From the NCBI GenBank assembly GCA_041753515.1, contig JBGSUE010000006.1, forward strand, positions 1 through 50,114: DNA of 50,114 nucleotides, written 5' to 3'. The position numbers were made by a program, and so were the translations under genes. Source of the DNA: JBGSUE01 sp041753515 (lineage in GTDB: Bacteria > Patescibacteriota > Microgenomatia > UBA10105 > UBA927). The notes under the pieces were generated by a model that made no database searches, had not been told where the DNA came from, and saw only the letters and a list, made by a program, of their open reading frames with translations. Positions 23,173 to 31,521 of the stretch are shown here, piece after piece (position 1 is the stretch's first letter; each line of letters starts with the position of its first letter).

Positions 23173-23537
23173 AGAAAATATCCCTCAATTGTTTCCATCC
23201 ATTTTTTGGAAAAATCCGGAGTTGCCTGGTGATAAAACTTTTCTTTTACATCATCATATCTTGCTGCCAGATGAAATCTTGTTATTATTGCCAGTTCATC
23301 TTTCTGTGCCTGGGTGAGTTCCGTCCCTGCCAAAAGCGCTAATTTGACCAAATCATGGGTAAACGGAGGAGGCTCTCCCGTTGTTTTAGTCACGAGCCCT
23401 TTCAATAATTTTTCCAGAGATAGCTGCCCGATAAACAAAGCCCAATCATAATGCTTGCTGTCAAGCATACTGCGGGCTGTCTCCAGATTCCTTTCTGCGC
23501 TATTCAACCATCCGGATACTGCTTCATCAAGTGTCAT
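23151..23537 (-). CDS. HEPN-domain protein (HEPN-MNT module)
   Basis: 128 residues from ATG 23537. WLNSAERNLETARSMLDSKHYDWALFIGQLSLEKLLKGLV is the classical HEPN opening, and ITRFHLAARYDDVKEKFY contains the conserved ARY(D/P) region. HEPN toxins of this group are RNases or targets of MNT modification; a clear Rx4-6H RNase motif is not obvious. The ATG at 23537 is chosen because TATACT lies 9 nt upstream and the domain starts there. It is transcribed before its MNT partner. Confidence 0.88.
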   Translation of the reverse strand: MTLDEAVSGWLNSAERNLETARSMLDSKHYDWALFIGQLSLEKLLKGLVTKTTGEPPPFTHDLVKLALLAGTELTQAQKDELAIITRFHLAARYDDVKEKFYHQATPDFSKKWMETIEGYFLWFKKHY

Positions 23538-23616
23538 AGCTGATACAGTATAGCAGGACAATGCCCACACAACAATTAATAGAGGCTGGTGGCAAGGAGG
23601 GGTGTTGGATTATACG

Positions 23617-24378
23617 TTAAGAGCTGAGAACGTAAGGAAGATTATGTTTGAATGTGTTCTCCTCTACCCTTCTTGCGACTTTTTCAACAGTTTCTCTTGA
23701 GATTCCGGTTTTAATGATATCTTCAATGGACTTTTTCTGATCGTAATATAAGGCCAATATTTTGTCTGCATCCTGGTAACTAAAACCAAACTCTCCTTCG
23801 TCGGTTTGGCCGGCCCATAGCCCTGCAGTCGGGGCTTTTTTCAAAATATTTTCGGGTATTTCCAAAAATTGAGCCAGTTCATATACGTCTGACTTATAGA
23901 AATTGCGAAGCGGCTCCACATCACTTGCCTCATCGCCAAACCGCGTAAAGTACCCCAACAGGTGCTCGCTTTTGTTTTCCGTGCCAACAACTAGAGCCTT
24001 TCTTTTTTTTGCCTGGTCAAATAAGACAATCATGCGGGCGCGGGCTATCATGTTCCCCCGGCGGGCATTGTCCAGCGGTCCGAGCGCTTTCTCGAATGAG
24101 TCAACTGCGGGTTTTATATCAAAACGTGTCATGTTTCCTATCAGAATCCCCAACCCCTGTACGAAATTCATGCCGTCCAGCGTGCCTTCCATGCTGGCCA
24201 TCCCATAGGGCATAAGAACCGGATAGACGTTTTCTTTACCCAGGGCACGGACCGAGAGCGCGCAGGAAACCGCCGAATCCACCCCGCCGGACACTCCGAT
24301 CACGGCGTTCGTAAACCCCGCCTTTTGAAAAGTTTCCCAGATAAATGATTCTATTTTATCTGCCTTCTCATTACCCAT
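23617..24378 (-). CDS. nadE: NH3-dependent NAD(+) synthetase
   Basis: 253 residues. It converts nicotinate adenine dinucleotide to NAD with ATP and ammonia. The ATP-pyrophosphatase loop GVSGGVDSAVSCAL, ENKSEHLLGYFTRFGDEASD, KSDVYELA and KAPTAGLWAGQTDEGEFGFSY are all present; no glutaminase domain is attached. The ATG at 24378 is preferred over a TTG at 24384 because AAGGGG lies upstream at good spacing. The start region and the nadD stop are both built from heptad repeats. It forms a two-gene operon with nadD. Confidence 0.95.
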   Translation of the reverse strand: MGNEKADKIESFIWETFQKAGFTNAVIGVSGGVDSAVSCALSVRALGKENVYPVLMPYGMASMEGTLDGMNFVQGLGILIGNMTRFDIKPAVDSFEKALGPLDNARRGNMIARARMIVLFDQAKKRKALVVGTENKSEHLLGYFTRFGDEASDVEPLRNFYKSDVYELAQFLEIPENILKKAPTAGLWAGQTDEGEFGFSYQDADKILALYYDQKKSIEDIIKTGISRETVEKVARRVEENTFKHNLPYVLSS

Positions 24379-24397
24379 AACCAATTACCCCTTACCA
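24370..24397. repeat. Heptad array forming the nadD stop and nadE start
   Basis: Plus-strand units ATTACCC, ATAACCA, ATTACCC, CTTACCA. On the minus strand they supply the nadD TAA, the GGGG of the ribosome-binding site, and the nadE ATG. Confidence 0.75.
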
Positions 24398-24984
24398 TAC
24401 AACTTGTTTTTATTAATATACTCCTCCACCCCGGGCGGCACAAAGCCCGCAATAGACAGGCCTTGGGCAATCCTGTTTCTTATCATGGTTGAAGACAGAT
24501 TGGTGACCACAAGATCCTGATGCTTTACTTCCGTCATACCGTTCTGCAATGGTTCGCATGGATAGCCGTTTCGGGGAAACACATAAAAAGGCAGTTTTTG
24601 CAATAGCTCTTCCCACCGGTCCCACGCAGTAAACCCGGCAAGCCAGTCGCTACCCATGATAAAAACATACGTATAATTTTTAGGTAAAAAAGGCAACAGG
24701 TGAAAGGTTTTTCCGTCAAGCCGGTTGTCTATTTCGATGGTTGAAACCTTCGCGCGGTCAAACTCAAGAAATTTTACCATGGCAATTCTGTCCTCCGGTG
24801 GGGCTACGTGTGGCTTTGGCGGGCTTTGGCCAAAATTCGGCAGGTACCAGATTTCGTCCACGTCCGTATAATCCAGAATCTGCCGGGCAATAAGCTGGTG
24901 TCCGATGTGGGGCGGATTAAACACACCACCGAATAAACCAACTTTGGTTCGTGGTTGGTGGTTGGTGGTTAGTGGATTATTCAT
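24385..24984 (-). CDS. nadD: Nicotinate-mononucleotide adenylyltransferase
   Basis: 199 residues. It adenylates NaMN to NaAD, the step before NadE. GLFGGVFNPPHIGHQLIA is the nucleotidyltransferase signature (GxFNPxHxGH), MGSDWL fits the substrate loop, and SSTMIRNRI is the ISSTxIR motif. The first dozen residues, MNNPLTTNHQPRTK, are repeat-derived, so the true family start is at about KVGLFGG. The ATG at 24984 is 7 nt after TAAAAT; a further ATG at 24993 is less likely. Confidence 0.94.
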   Translation of the reverse strand: MNNPLTTNHQPRTKVGLFGGVFNPPHIGHQLIARQILDYTDVDEIWYLPNFGQSPPKPHVAPPEDRIAMVKFLEFDRAKVSTIEIDNRLDGKTFHLLPFLPKNYTYVFIMGSDWLAGFTAWDRWEELLQKLPFYVFPRNGYPCEPLQNGMTEVKHQDLVVTNLSSTMIRNRIAQGLSIAGFVPPGVEEYINKNKLYGKG

Positions 24985-25027
24985 ACACAGCATTTTACTA
25001 CTAACTACCTACTACCGACCACTGGCT
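24948..25027. repeat. Inverted heptad arms around the nadD start
   Basis: The GT-rich arm (24948-24975; GGTTCGT, GGTTGGT, GGTTGGT, GGTTAGT) is partly coding in nadD. The opposite AC-rich arm (24993-25027; CTACTAA, CTACCTA, CTACCGA, CCACTGG) lies upstream. Confidence 0.75.
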
Positions 25028-25028
25028 A

Positions 25029-27203
25029 CTAACCACTCACTCTCTTTGCGAAGCGCTCGCGGCTGTTTTTGATCACTTTTTCCCTGTTCTGGTTGTGGGC
25101 GCGCGGGAGTGGAAGCGTTGTTGCAGAAAACGGATTTGAGGTATGATTGTCGATTGAGAGCTTCATGACGACCTGATAATTGCCAAGACCAACCAGCTCA
25201 TCTTCGGTAAATTTTTCCCCGAATTCACGCGACAGAGGTCTGGCATCTGTTGCGCCCACGCCGAATGACACAAGAGATCCGGCATTGCCGAAAATCGCGT
25301 TCTGGATATCCTCATCAATCTGGCCGATGTACTGATTGGCCAGAGTCAAGTTCAGGCGGTATTTGCGTGCTTCGGATAAAATTTTGATAAATGACTGGGT
25401 GGCAAAATTCTGAAACTCGTCCACGTACAGGAAAAAATCGCGGCGGTTTGCCTCCTGCTGGTAGACGCGGTTCATAGCCGCCAGCTGGATCTTGGTAATA
25501 ATCATGGCCCCCAGCAGTGCACTGTTGTCCTCACCGAGCTTTCCCTGCGACAGGTTGACGAGTACTATTTTCCCCTGGTTCATCATCTCTTCAAGATCAA
25601 TTGTCGATGTGGGGGTCCCCACGATGTTTCTGATTGTTTGGGAGGAAAGAAACTGGCCGACCTTATTAAGAATGGGAGATACCGCCTCGCTTCTCATCTT
25701 TTCGCTCATCTTATTAAACTCGTACGCCCAGTAATTTTTCAAAACCGGATCGGAAATCTTTTCAACGGCTTTCATGCGGAATTTGTCGTTGGTCAGAAGT
25801 TCGGGAATGCCCAACAGGGTCGAATTGGGCATGGAAAGAAGCGTGAGAATCGTATTTCGCAGAATATACTCAAGACGCGGTCCCCAGGAATAATGGTAGA
25901 GTTTATAGAAAATCGATACGATACCGGAGGCGACCAGTTCGCGGTATACCTGATTTTTAACTTCCAAGGGGTTGATGTGGAACGGATACTCCGTGTCGGA
26001 GGGGTCAAGATAGGCAACATCGTTGATCCGGTATGACGGGATATAATCCAATAGGACGTTCGTCAGATCTCCATGCGGGTCAATAATTGCCATACCCTCA
26101 CCGTTTCGCATGTCGTTAATAACCATATTTGCAATGACGGTTGATTTTCCTGTGCCTGTTTTCCCGACGATATACAGGTGCTTGCGTCTGTCTTCTCTCT
26201 TTATGCCAAACGTGGCCACCTTATTTTTGTATTCCGTACGCGCAAAAAAATTAATCTCTTTCTTTTCATCATCATTCTCCGTTGAAATCGGCAAATTCTC
26301 CGGCGCCTCACTTGTGAGACTTGATTCCCATGCAATATTTTTGATGCCGCTCAAGGAAAGACCGGGCGGGTGCCACATGCTGGCAAGTTCGCCGGCTGAA
26401 AATATCTGATAGCGCGGCGTCAGTCTGTGGCTTCGATCGAGAAATGCCTTTTCAATGCTTGCTGCCCCCTGCCAGAACGCAGGCTTTTTGGGGGTGAGTC
26501 CGTTCCCGTCCCCAAGCGAATACACACCGAAAGCTCCGGCAAACCCGGACACGAGGGATTTTGCCCGCACCATGTCACTGCTTACGCCCAAAATTCTCAC
26601 GGATGCCACAAACCCGGTCTGGGTGGCTTTCGATTCAATGAGGCGGGCTTGCGGGAACGGTTTTGTGTGTATGGGGTTTATTGGGTCCGGGACGCCTTTT
26701 GCTATCATTGTATACACGCCGTGCTGCCATGTGTGCCCTGCCGGCGTAATACGAATTTGAAGGGCAAGCGCATCACCTGCAGGTAATTTGGCCATATGGC
26801 CCAACACGCCCGCCAGAAGATCAAGGTCTTTTACCTCTTTATGGGTTTTTAACGGATAATAATACGCACTGGTAAACACGAGCTGGCTTGAGTCATGCGG
26901 GTGCTCCAGTAACCCAGGCACATAATCGTTGACCGGGGAAAACACCAGCTTCGGGTATTGTGCGGTCATCTGAGACTCCATGTATGCGGCGCTTTTTGGT
27001 TCCATAGCAATCAGAAAATGAATACCCGAATTGATCGAGACTATTTCAAATGCATACCAGCTGCTGTGCCCACCAAAAAAGAACGACAAAAGACCATGGG
27101 ATCCACCGGATCCCAGTGCCGCAAATACCTGCTCCATGGCAGCCGGTGTTTCCTCGCTGGAGCGTGCGTTTTTAATCTCAACAATCGTGAACCTCGATTC
27201 CAT
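25029..27203 (-). CDS. VirD4/TraD-like T4SS coupling ATPase
   Basis: 724 residues. The N-terminal 300 residues form a domain of unknown fold without clear transmembrane helices. The RecA-like motor follows with Walker A GKTGTGKS (347-354), AIIDPHGD, and Walker B FFLYVDEFQNF (about 590-600). The C-terminus has LTLANQY and SFGVGATDARPLSREF, the layout of TraG/TraD-type conjugative ATPases. It would energise substrate entry into the T4SS. It is divergent from the PrgI-VirB4 operon. A TATCAT box lies 6 nt before the ATG. The lack of a membrane anchor is usual for the soluble, TraC-like CPR versions. Confidence 0.9.
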   Translation of the reverse strand: MESRFTIVEIKNARSSEETPAAMEQVFAALGSGGSHGLLSFFFGGHSSWYAFEIVSINSGIHFLIAMEPKSAAYMESQMTAQYPKLVFSPVNDYVPGLLEHPHDSSQLVFTSAYYYPLKTHKEVKDLDLLAGVLGHMAKLPAGDALALQIRITPAGHTWQHGVYTMIAKGVPDPINPIHTKPFPQARLIESKATQTGFVASVRILGVSSDMVRAKSLVSGFAGAFGVYSLGDGNGLTPKKPAFWQGAASIEKAFLDRSHRLTPRYQIFSAGELASMWHPPGLSLSGIKNIAWESSLTSEAPENLPISTENDDEKKEINFFARTEYKNKVATFGIKREDRRKHLYIVGKTGTGKSTVIANMVINDMRNGEGMAIIDPHGDLTNVLLDYIPSYRINDVAYLDPSDTEYPFHINPLEVKNQVYRELVASGIVSIFYKLYHYSWGPRLEYILRNTILTLLSMPNSTLLGIPELLTNDKFRMKAVEKISDPVLKNYWAYEFNKMSEKMRSEAVSPILNKVGQFLSSQTIRNIVGTPTSTIDLEEMMNQGKIVLVNLSQGKLGEDNSALLGAMIITKIQLAAMNRVYQQEANRRDFFLYVDEFQNFATQSFIKILSEARKYRLNLTLANQYIGQIDEDIQNAIFGNAGSLVSFGVGATDARPLSREFGEKFTEDELVGLGNYQVVMKLSIDNHTSNPFSATTLPLPRAHNQNREKVIKNSRERFAKRVSG

Positions 27204-27280
27204 GCATTTATGATATCACACTTGGTGTCCGCGCCGTGAAAAGAAAAATTGGTAGTTTTCACGATCCTGATCCGCTTTTT

Positions 27281-27297
27281 TATAGTTGATCATAATG
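27281..27297 (+). promoter_or_regulatory. TATAGT box of the VirB3-VirB4 operon
   Basis: TATAGT (27281-27286), 8 nt, then ATG 27295. The short divergent gap (27204-27294) therefore holds one box for each direction and little else. Confidence 0.5.
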
Positions 27298-28731
27298 ACG
27301 TTGGCGTTTACAATGGACACACCTATGGAACAACATCCTGTCCCTCAAAATGTCACGACATTTCAATTCAGGCTTATCGGCGACATGACCATCAAGCAGT
27401 TTGCATATTTAGCCGGCGGTGCACTGTTCGGCTATATTTTCTACAAATCCCCTCTGCCGGTATTTTTGGGCTTACCCCTGGGTGTCGCAACACTGCTTTT
27501 AGGATTTGGGTTCGCATTTGTTCCGGTTGAGGAGCGGCCAATGGATGTGTGGTTTTTTTCATTCATTAAAAGTATCTACAGCCCCACGCTGTATGTGTGG
27601 CAGAGGGAAAAAACAGCTGCCCCGTCAAAAAACCAACCCGCCGCAACGCATACACAGCCATCGGTGGGTGCACCGCCTCCTCTGACCGCCCCACCAAAAC
27701 CACAGCCTCCCCCGACACCAAAACAGGAACATACCAAGGCGCCTGTCCAACCGCCTGCAGCGCCGCCTGCGATTTTGTCATCGAATATCAAGCCAAAAAC
27801 TCGACCGGCCGGCCTATCATTATTTGGGTGGTTTTCAACACTTTTCAGTATCAAATCGTCATCGAAAAGAACCCAACCACCTGTAGCCCCACCTGCACCA
27901 AAACAACCCGCGCCAAAACCACAAACCATCCCTGAAATGTTTGGCCACATGACAACCCCATCTATTACGGGACAGGGTGTGCAGCAAACAGAAGATGTTG
28001 CACACGCGCCTCTCCCGTATAAAGGAGTAGGACAGACAGTCCCCCAAACACCGGAACCCACAACCAGCGAACAGGAGCAAACAGAGGCAAAAATAGAGGC
28101 GGCAGCAGAAAAAACCAAAGAGCTGGAATCAAAACTTGAGGGACTTCAAGGCGAGTTATCCAAAAAAACGGCATCAGAGGACCGGATAGTGGAACTGCAA
28201 AAGCAGTTAACGGTTGTGCTGTCCGAACGGGACCAGATGCAGAAGGAGCTGGCCGCTCTCAAAAACAAACTCGAAAAGGTAGAGACGGCACCCGCTCCGG
28301 CAGCACCAATGTATGCAGGCACAACAACCGCTCCAGCCAAAGGTCCGACCGTCAAGATCATCACTGCGGATGCAGCAGTCAGGGCAGGCCTTCCACGGCT
28401 CACGACGTTTCCAAACGTTGTCACGGGCATCATCAAAGACAATACGGGTAATCTCCTTCCCGGCGTTCTGGTGACTGTCCGGGATAAAGAGGACATACCG
28501 GTCAGAGCTCTCAAAACCAATAAACTCGGTCAGTTTGCCGCATCAACCCCCTTGCCGAACAACACATATTTTGTGGAGGTTGAAGATCCCAGAAACCGGT
28601 ATGTGTTTGACCGTATGCAGATTACTCTCAACGGATCTGTCGTTCCTGCCGTAGAAGTTGTTGCTAAAAGCCAGAAAGAGCTTTCACGAGAAAAGCTTGA
28701 AAAACAGATTTTCGGTGCGCCGAACATTTAA
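27295..28731 (+). CDS. PrgI/VirB3-like membrane protein fused to Pro-rich, coiled-coil and Ig-like domains
   Basis: 478 residues. Residues about 15-85 match PrgI: VPQNVTTFQFRLIGDMTIKQFAYLAGG, two helices, then FAFVPVEERPMDVWFFSFIKSIYSP. This is the VirB3 equivalent of monoderm T4SS. It continues into a proline-rich linker (about 105-250), a coiled coil (about 265-335) and a C-terminal carboxypeptidase-regulatory-like beta sandwich (VVTGIIKDNTGNLLPGVLVTVRDKEDIPV, about 380-450). The long fusion goes well beyond the roughly 100-residue PrgI family. It leads the VirB4 operon. Confidence 0.82.
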   Translation: MTLAFTMDTPMEQHPVPQNVTTFQFRLIGDMTIKQFAYLAGGALFGYIFYKSPLPVFLGLPLGVATLLLGFGFAFVPVEERPMDVWFFSFIKSIYSPTLYVWQREKTAAPSKNQPAATHTQPSVGAPPPLTAPPKPQPPPTPKQEHTKAPVQPPAAPPAILSSNIKPKTRPAGLSLFGWFSTLFSIKSSSKRTQPPVAPPAPKQPAPKPQTIPEMFGHMTTPSITGQGVQQTEDVAHAPLPYKGVGQTVPQTPEPTTSEQEQTEAKIEAAAEKTKELESKLEGLQGELSKKTASEDRIVELQKQLTVVLSERDQMQKELAALKNKLEKVETAPAPAAPMYAGTTTAPAKGPTVKIITADAAVRAGLPRLTTFPNVVTGIIKDNTGNLLPGVLVTVRDKEDIPVRALKTNKLGQFAASTPLPNNTYFVEVEDPRNRYVFDRMQITLNGSVVPAVEVVAKSQKELSREKLEKQIFGAPNI

Positions 28732-28742
28732 CGGAAAAATTC

Positions 28743-29411
28743 ATGAACGCACAAGTTGTTCCGATCAGGTCATCAACACAGAAATTCATTGAGATCGTCG
28801 ATATCGTCGACGGTATTGCGGTATTTTCAGACGGGTCCTGCTCGACAACGATATCGGCAACTGCCGTCAATTTCGGATTATTATCCGAAAAAGAACAGGA
28901 TGCTATTATATACGCGTACGCAGGCCTGCTCAATTCCCTGTCGTTTCCCATACAAATTTTTATCATGACCCAGCAGAAAGACATTTCTTCATACCTGCGG
29001 CTTCTGGAGGATCAGGAAGACCGTGAAGATAATCCAAAACTGAAAAACAACATCCACTCCTACCGGCAGTTTATTGCTTCAACAGTCAAAGAAAAGGATG
29101 TATTGGACAAAAAATTCTATATCATTATTCCTTTTTCATCACTTGAGCTGGGAGCATCCACACAGGTCCTGTTCGGCAGCCGCAAAAAGGGGCTCCCATT
29201 TGAACAAAACTATATTATCGAACGGGCAAACACCGTTCTTGCACCAAAGAGGGATCACATCACGAGGCTTCTGTCGCGCATAGGCCTCAAGGCAAAAATG
29301 CTTGATTCGGACGCCCTCCTCAAATTGTTTTTCACGATCTATAATCCGGGCCAGCCTGCACCGGAACACGCGGCAGAAACCATAAAAACAACGCAGCCGA
29401 CAGGCTTGTAA
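28743..29411 (+). CDS. TraC-like T4SS protein (separate VirB4 N-terminal-like domain)
   Basis: 222 residues, soluble. IVDIVDGIAVFSDGSCSTTISATAVNFGLLSEKEQDAIIYAYAGLLNSLSFPIQIF resembles the N-terminal region of VirB4/TraC ATPases, but no P-loop is present. It stands directly before the VirB4 ATPase gene (2-bp gap) and probably acts with it as a split subunit. The C-terminal tail is Pro/Glu/Thr-rich. No similarity to other functions was noticed. Confidence 0.75.
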   Translation: MNAQVVPIRSSTQKFIEIVDIVDGIAVFSDGSCSTTISATAVNFGLLSEKEQDAIIYAYAGLLNSLSFPIQIFIMTQQKDISSYLRLLEDQEDREDNPKLKNNIHSYRQFIASTVKEKDVLDKKFYIIIPFSSLELGASTQVLFGSRKKGLPFEQNYIIERANTVLAPKRDHITRLLSRIGLKAKMLDSDALLKLFFTIYNPGQPAPEHAAETIKTTQPTGL

Positions 29412-29413
29412 CT

Positions 29414-31519
29414 ATGGACGCAAAATCGTTTGTTGCCACATTTTTGAATCCGATGCCAAAAAATGAACCTGTTCACAATGAGGTAACCGGGCCGCTCACC
29501 ACAAAAGACATCATTGCGCCGGCTTCCATTGAAGTGGATTTTGATTATCTGAAAATCGGTGACTGGTATTTCCGCAGCCTGTTCGTGGCAGGCTACCCCA
29601 GATTTGTCAACGCCAACTGGCTTGAGCCGCTTATTTCGTTTAACCATACGCTCAATATTTCCATGTTCGTCTACCCTACCAAAAGCGAGGAAGTTCTGGA
29701 AAACCTGAAACGGAAAGTCGGCGAAATGGAGGCAACGATCCAGTCCGACTTTAAACGGGGAAAAGTCATTGAACCGTCGGTACAGGTAGCTCTTGAGGAT
29801 GCGCTTGCCCTTCAGCAGGAACTCGCCAAAGGATCGGAGAGGTTTTTCCAGTTCGGGCTCTACGTAACCATTCCCTCCCGGACCCTTGAAGACCTCAATA
29901 AAACCAGCAAACAGGTGGAGGCTACGCTCGGTAGCCTTCTGATCGTTTCCAAAAAAGCGGTCCTCCAGATGGAGGAAGCATTCAAAACAACTCTCCCTAT
30001 GGGCCAAGACCGGATGGTGATTACCCGCAACATGGATACGACGTCCCTTGCCACCACATTTCCGTTTACCACAAGCGAACTGACCGCCAACGAAGGAATC
30101 CTCTACGGCATCAACGAAGGCAACGAGTCCCTTGTCATCTTTGACCGCTATACGCTTGAAAATGCCAATATGGTCGTATTCGGCAAATCCGGGTCGGGAA
30201 AATCATACACCATCAAACTTGAAATCATCCGCAGCATGATGTTTGACACGGAAGTCATCGTGATTGACCCGGAGAATGAGTATGAGGCGCTTGCCAAAAC
30301 CGTCGGGGGCGAGTACATCAAATTCCAGTTCGGTGCGGAAACCAAAATTAATCCGTTTGACCTGTCTGTGATGCGCAGCCGGGAAAAGATAAGCGAACTG
30401 AACCAAAAAATCCTTTCGCTGCACGGGTTTTTCCGTGTCATCATGGGACAGCTGTCTGCCACGGAAGATGCAATTCTGGACAGAGCGCTTATTCTCTCCT
30501 ACAAACAAAAAGGCATAACACCCGACCCGGAAACCCAGACCAAGGAACCTCCGCTTGTCGAGGACCTCTACAAGACCCTCATCGGCATGGAGGATGCTAT
30601 TTCGCGCGGCTTGGCAGACCGTATTGAAAAATTTGTACGGGGCAGCATGGTGGGGATATTCGATGCCCAGACAAACGTGCACATCAACAACCAGCTGACC
30701 GTTTTCTCCATAAGGGATCTTGAGGAGGAACTGCGACCCATCGCCATGTATCTTATCCTTGATTTTATCTGGAACCGGGTGCGCAAAAACCCGAAGCGGC
30801 GGCTCCTCGTTGTTGATGAGGCCTGGTACATGATGCGTTTTCCGGATTCGGCAAACTTCTTGAATTCTATTGCCAAACGTGCGCGCAAATACTATCTGGG
30901 CGTGACCACCATCACGCAGGATGTGGAAGATTTTCTTTCACAGGATATCGGACGGGCAATCATCCAAAACTCATCCATCCAGATTCTTCTCAAGCAGTCG
31001 GCAGCTTCCATCGAAAAAGTGGCGAACACATTTTACCTGTCCGAGGGTGAAAAGCATCTTCTCTTGTCTAGCGACGTCGGCGAGGGGTTGTTTTTTGCAG
31101 GGCCCGCACACGCCGCCATCCGTGTCATTGCAAGCCCCGAGGAACATGCTGTATGCACCACAAAGCCGCAGGAACTGAAAATGCGTGAGGATGCCAGAAA
31201 AGCTTCCTCACTAAAACTGATGGAGGAGGAAAAAACGCAGACAGTGGAAGAGTTACGGCAGGCCAAAATAAGAGAGGCGGAAAAAGCAGTAGAAAAGGCA
31301 GCTGTTCCCATCGTCACGAATACCGATCCGGAAAGCCCACCAGAACAGCGGCCGATGATGCGGTCAGAGCCCGTATTTTCTGCCCCGCCGCAGGCAGATG
31401 CACCAAAGGCGACACCGGCCCCCCAAAGCGGTACAATACGGATTGAAGAGCATACAACAAACTCCCCTCCCCGCCCGATTTTCACGGTTGAGGAGGTGGG
31501 GGGCAAAAATAACACCTGA
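29414..31519 (+). CDS. virB4: VirB4-family T4SS ATPase
   Basis: 701 residues. Walker A GKSGSGKS (257-264) and Walker B RLLVVDEAW (about 462-471) are intact; VIDPENEYEALAK, TKINPFD and TITQDVEDF/IIQNSSIQILLKQ are VirB4/TrbE hallmarks. The motor is at about 235-600; the last 100 residues are a charged, Ala/Pro-rich tail. VirB4 powers pilus biogenesis and translocation at the inner face of the membrane. It is followed after 2 bp by the amidase gene, which places wall opening in the same operon. Confidence 0.95.
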   Translation: MDAKSFVATFLNPMPKNEPVHNEVTGPLTTKDIIAPASIEVDFDYLKIGDWYFRSLFVAGYPRFVNANWLEPLISFNHTLNISMFVYPTKSEEVLENLKRKVGEMEATIQSDFKRGKVIEPSVQVALEDALALQQELAKGSERFFQFGLYVTIPSRTLEDLNKTSKQVEATLGSLLIVSKKAVLQMEEAFKTTLPMGQDRMVITRNMDTTSLATTFPFTTSELTANEGILYGINEGNESLVIFDRYTLENANMVVFGKSGSGKSYTIKLEIIRSMMFDTEVIVIDPENEYEALAKTVGGEYIKFQFGAETKINPFDLSVMRSREKISELNQKILSLHGFFRVIMGQLSATEDAILDRALILSYKQKGITPDPETQTKEPPLVEDLYKTLIGMEDAISRGLADRIEKFVRGSMVGIFDAQTNVHINNQLTVFSIRDLEEELRPIAMYLILDFIWNRVRKNPKRRLLVVDEAWYMMRFPDSANFLNSIAKRARKYYLGVTTITQDVEDFLSQDIGRAIIQNSSIQILLKQSAASIEKVANTFYLSEGEKHLLLSSDVGEGLFFAGPAHAAIRVIASPEEHAVCTTKPQELKMREDARKASSLKLMEEEKTQTVEELRQAKIREAEKAVEKAAVPIVTNTDPESPPEQRPMMRSEPVFSAPPQADAPKATPAPQSGTIRIEEHTTNSPPRPIFTVEEVGGKNNT

Positions 31520-31521
31520 CT

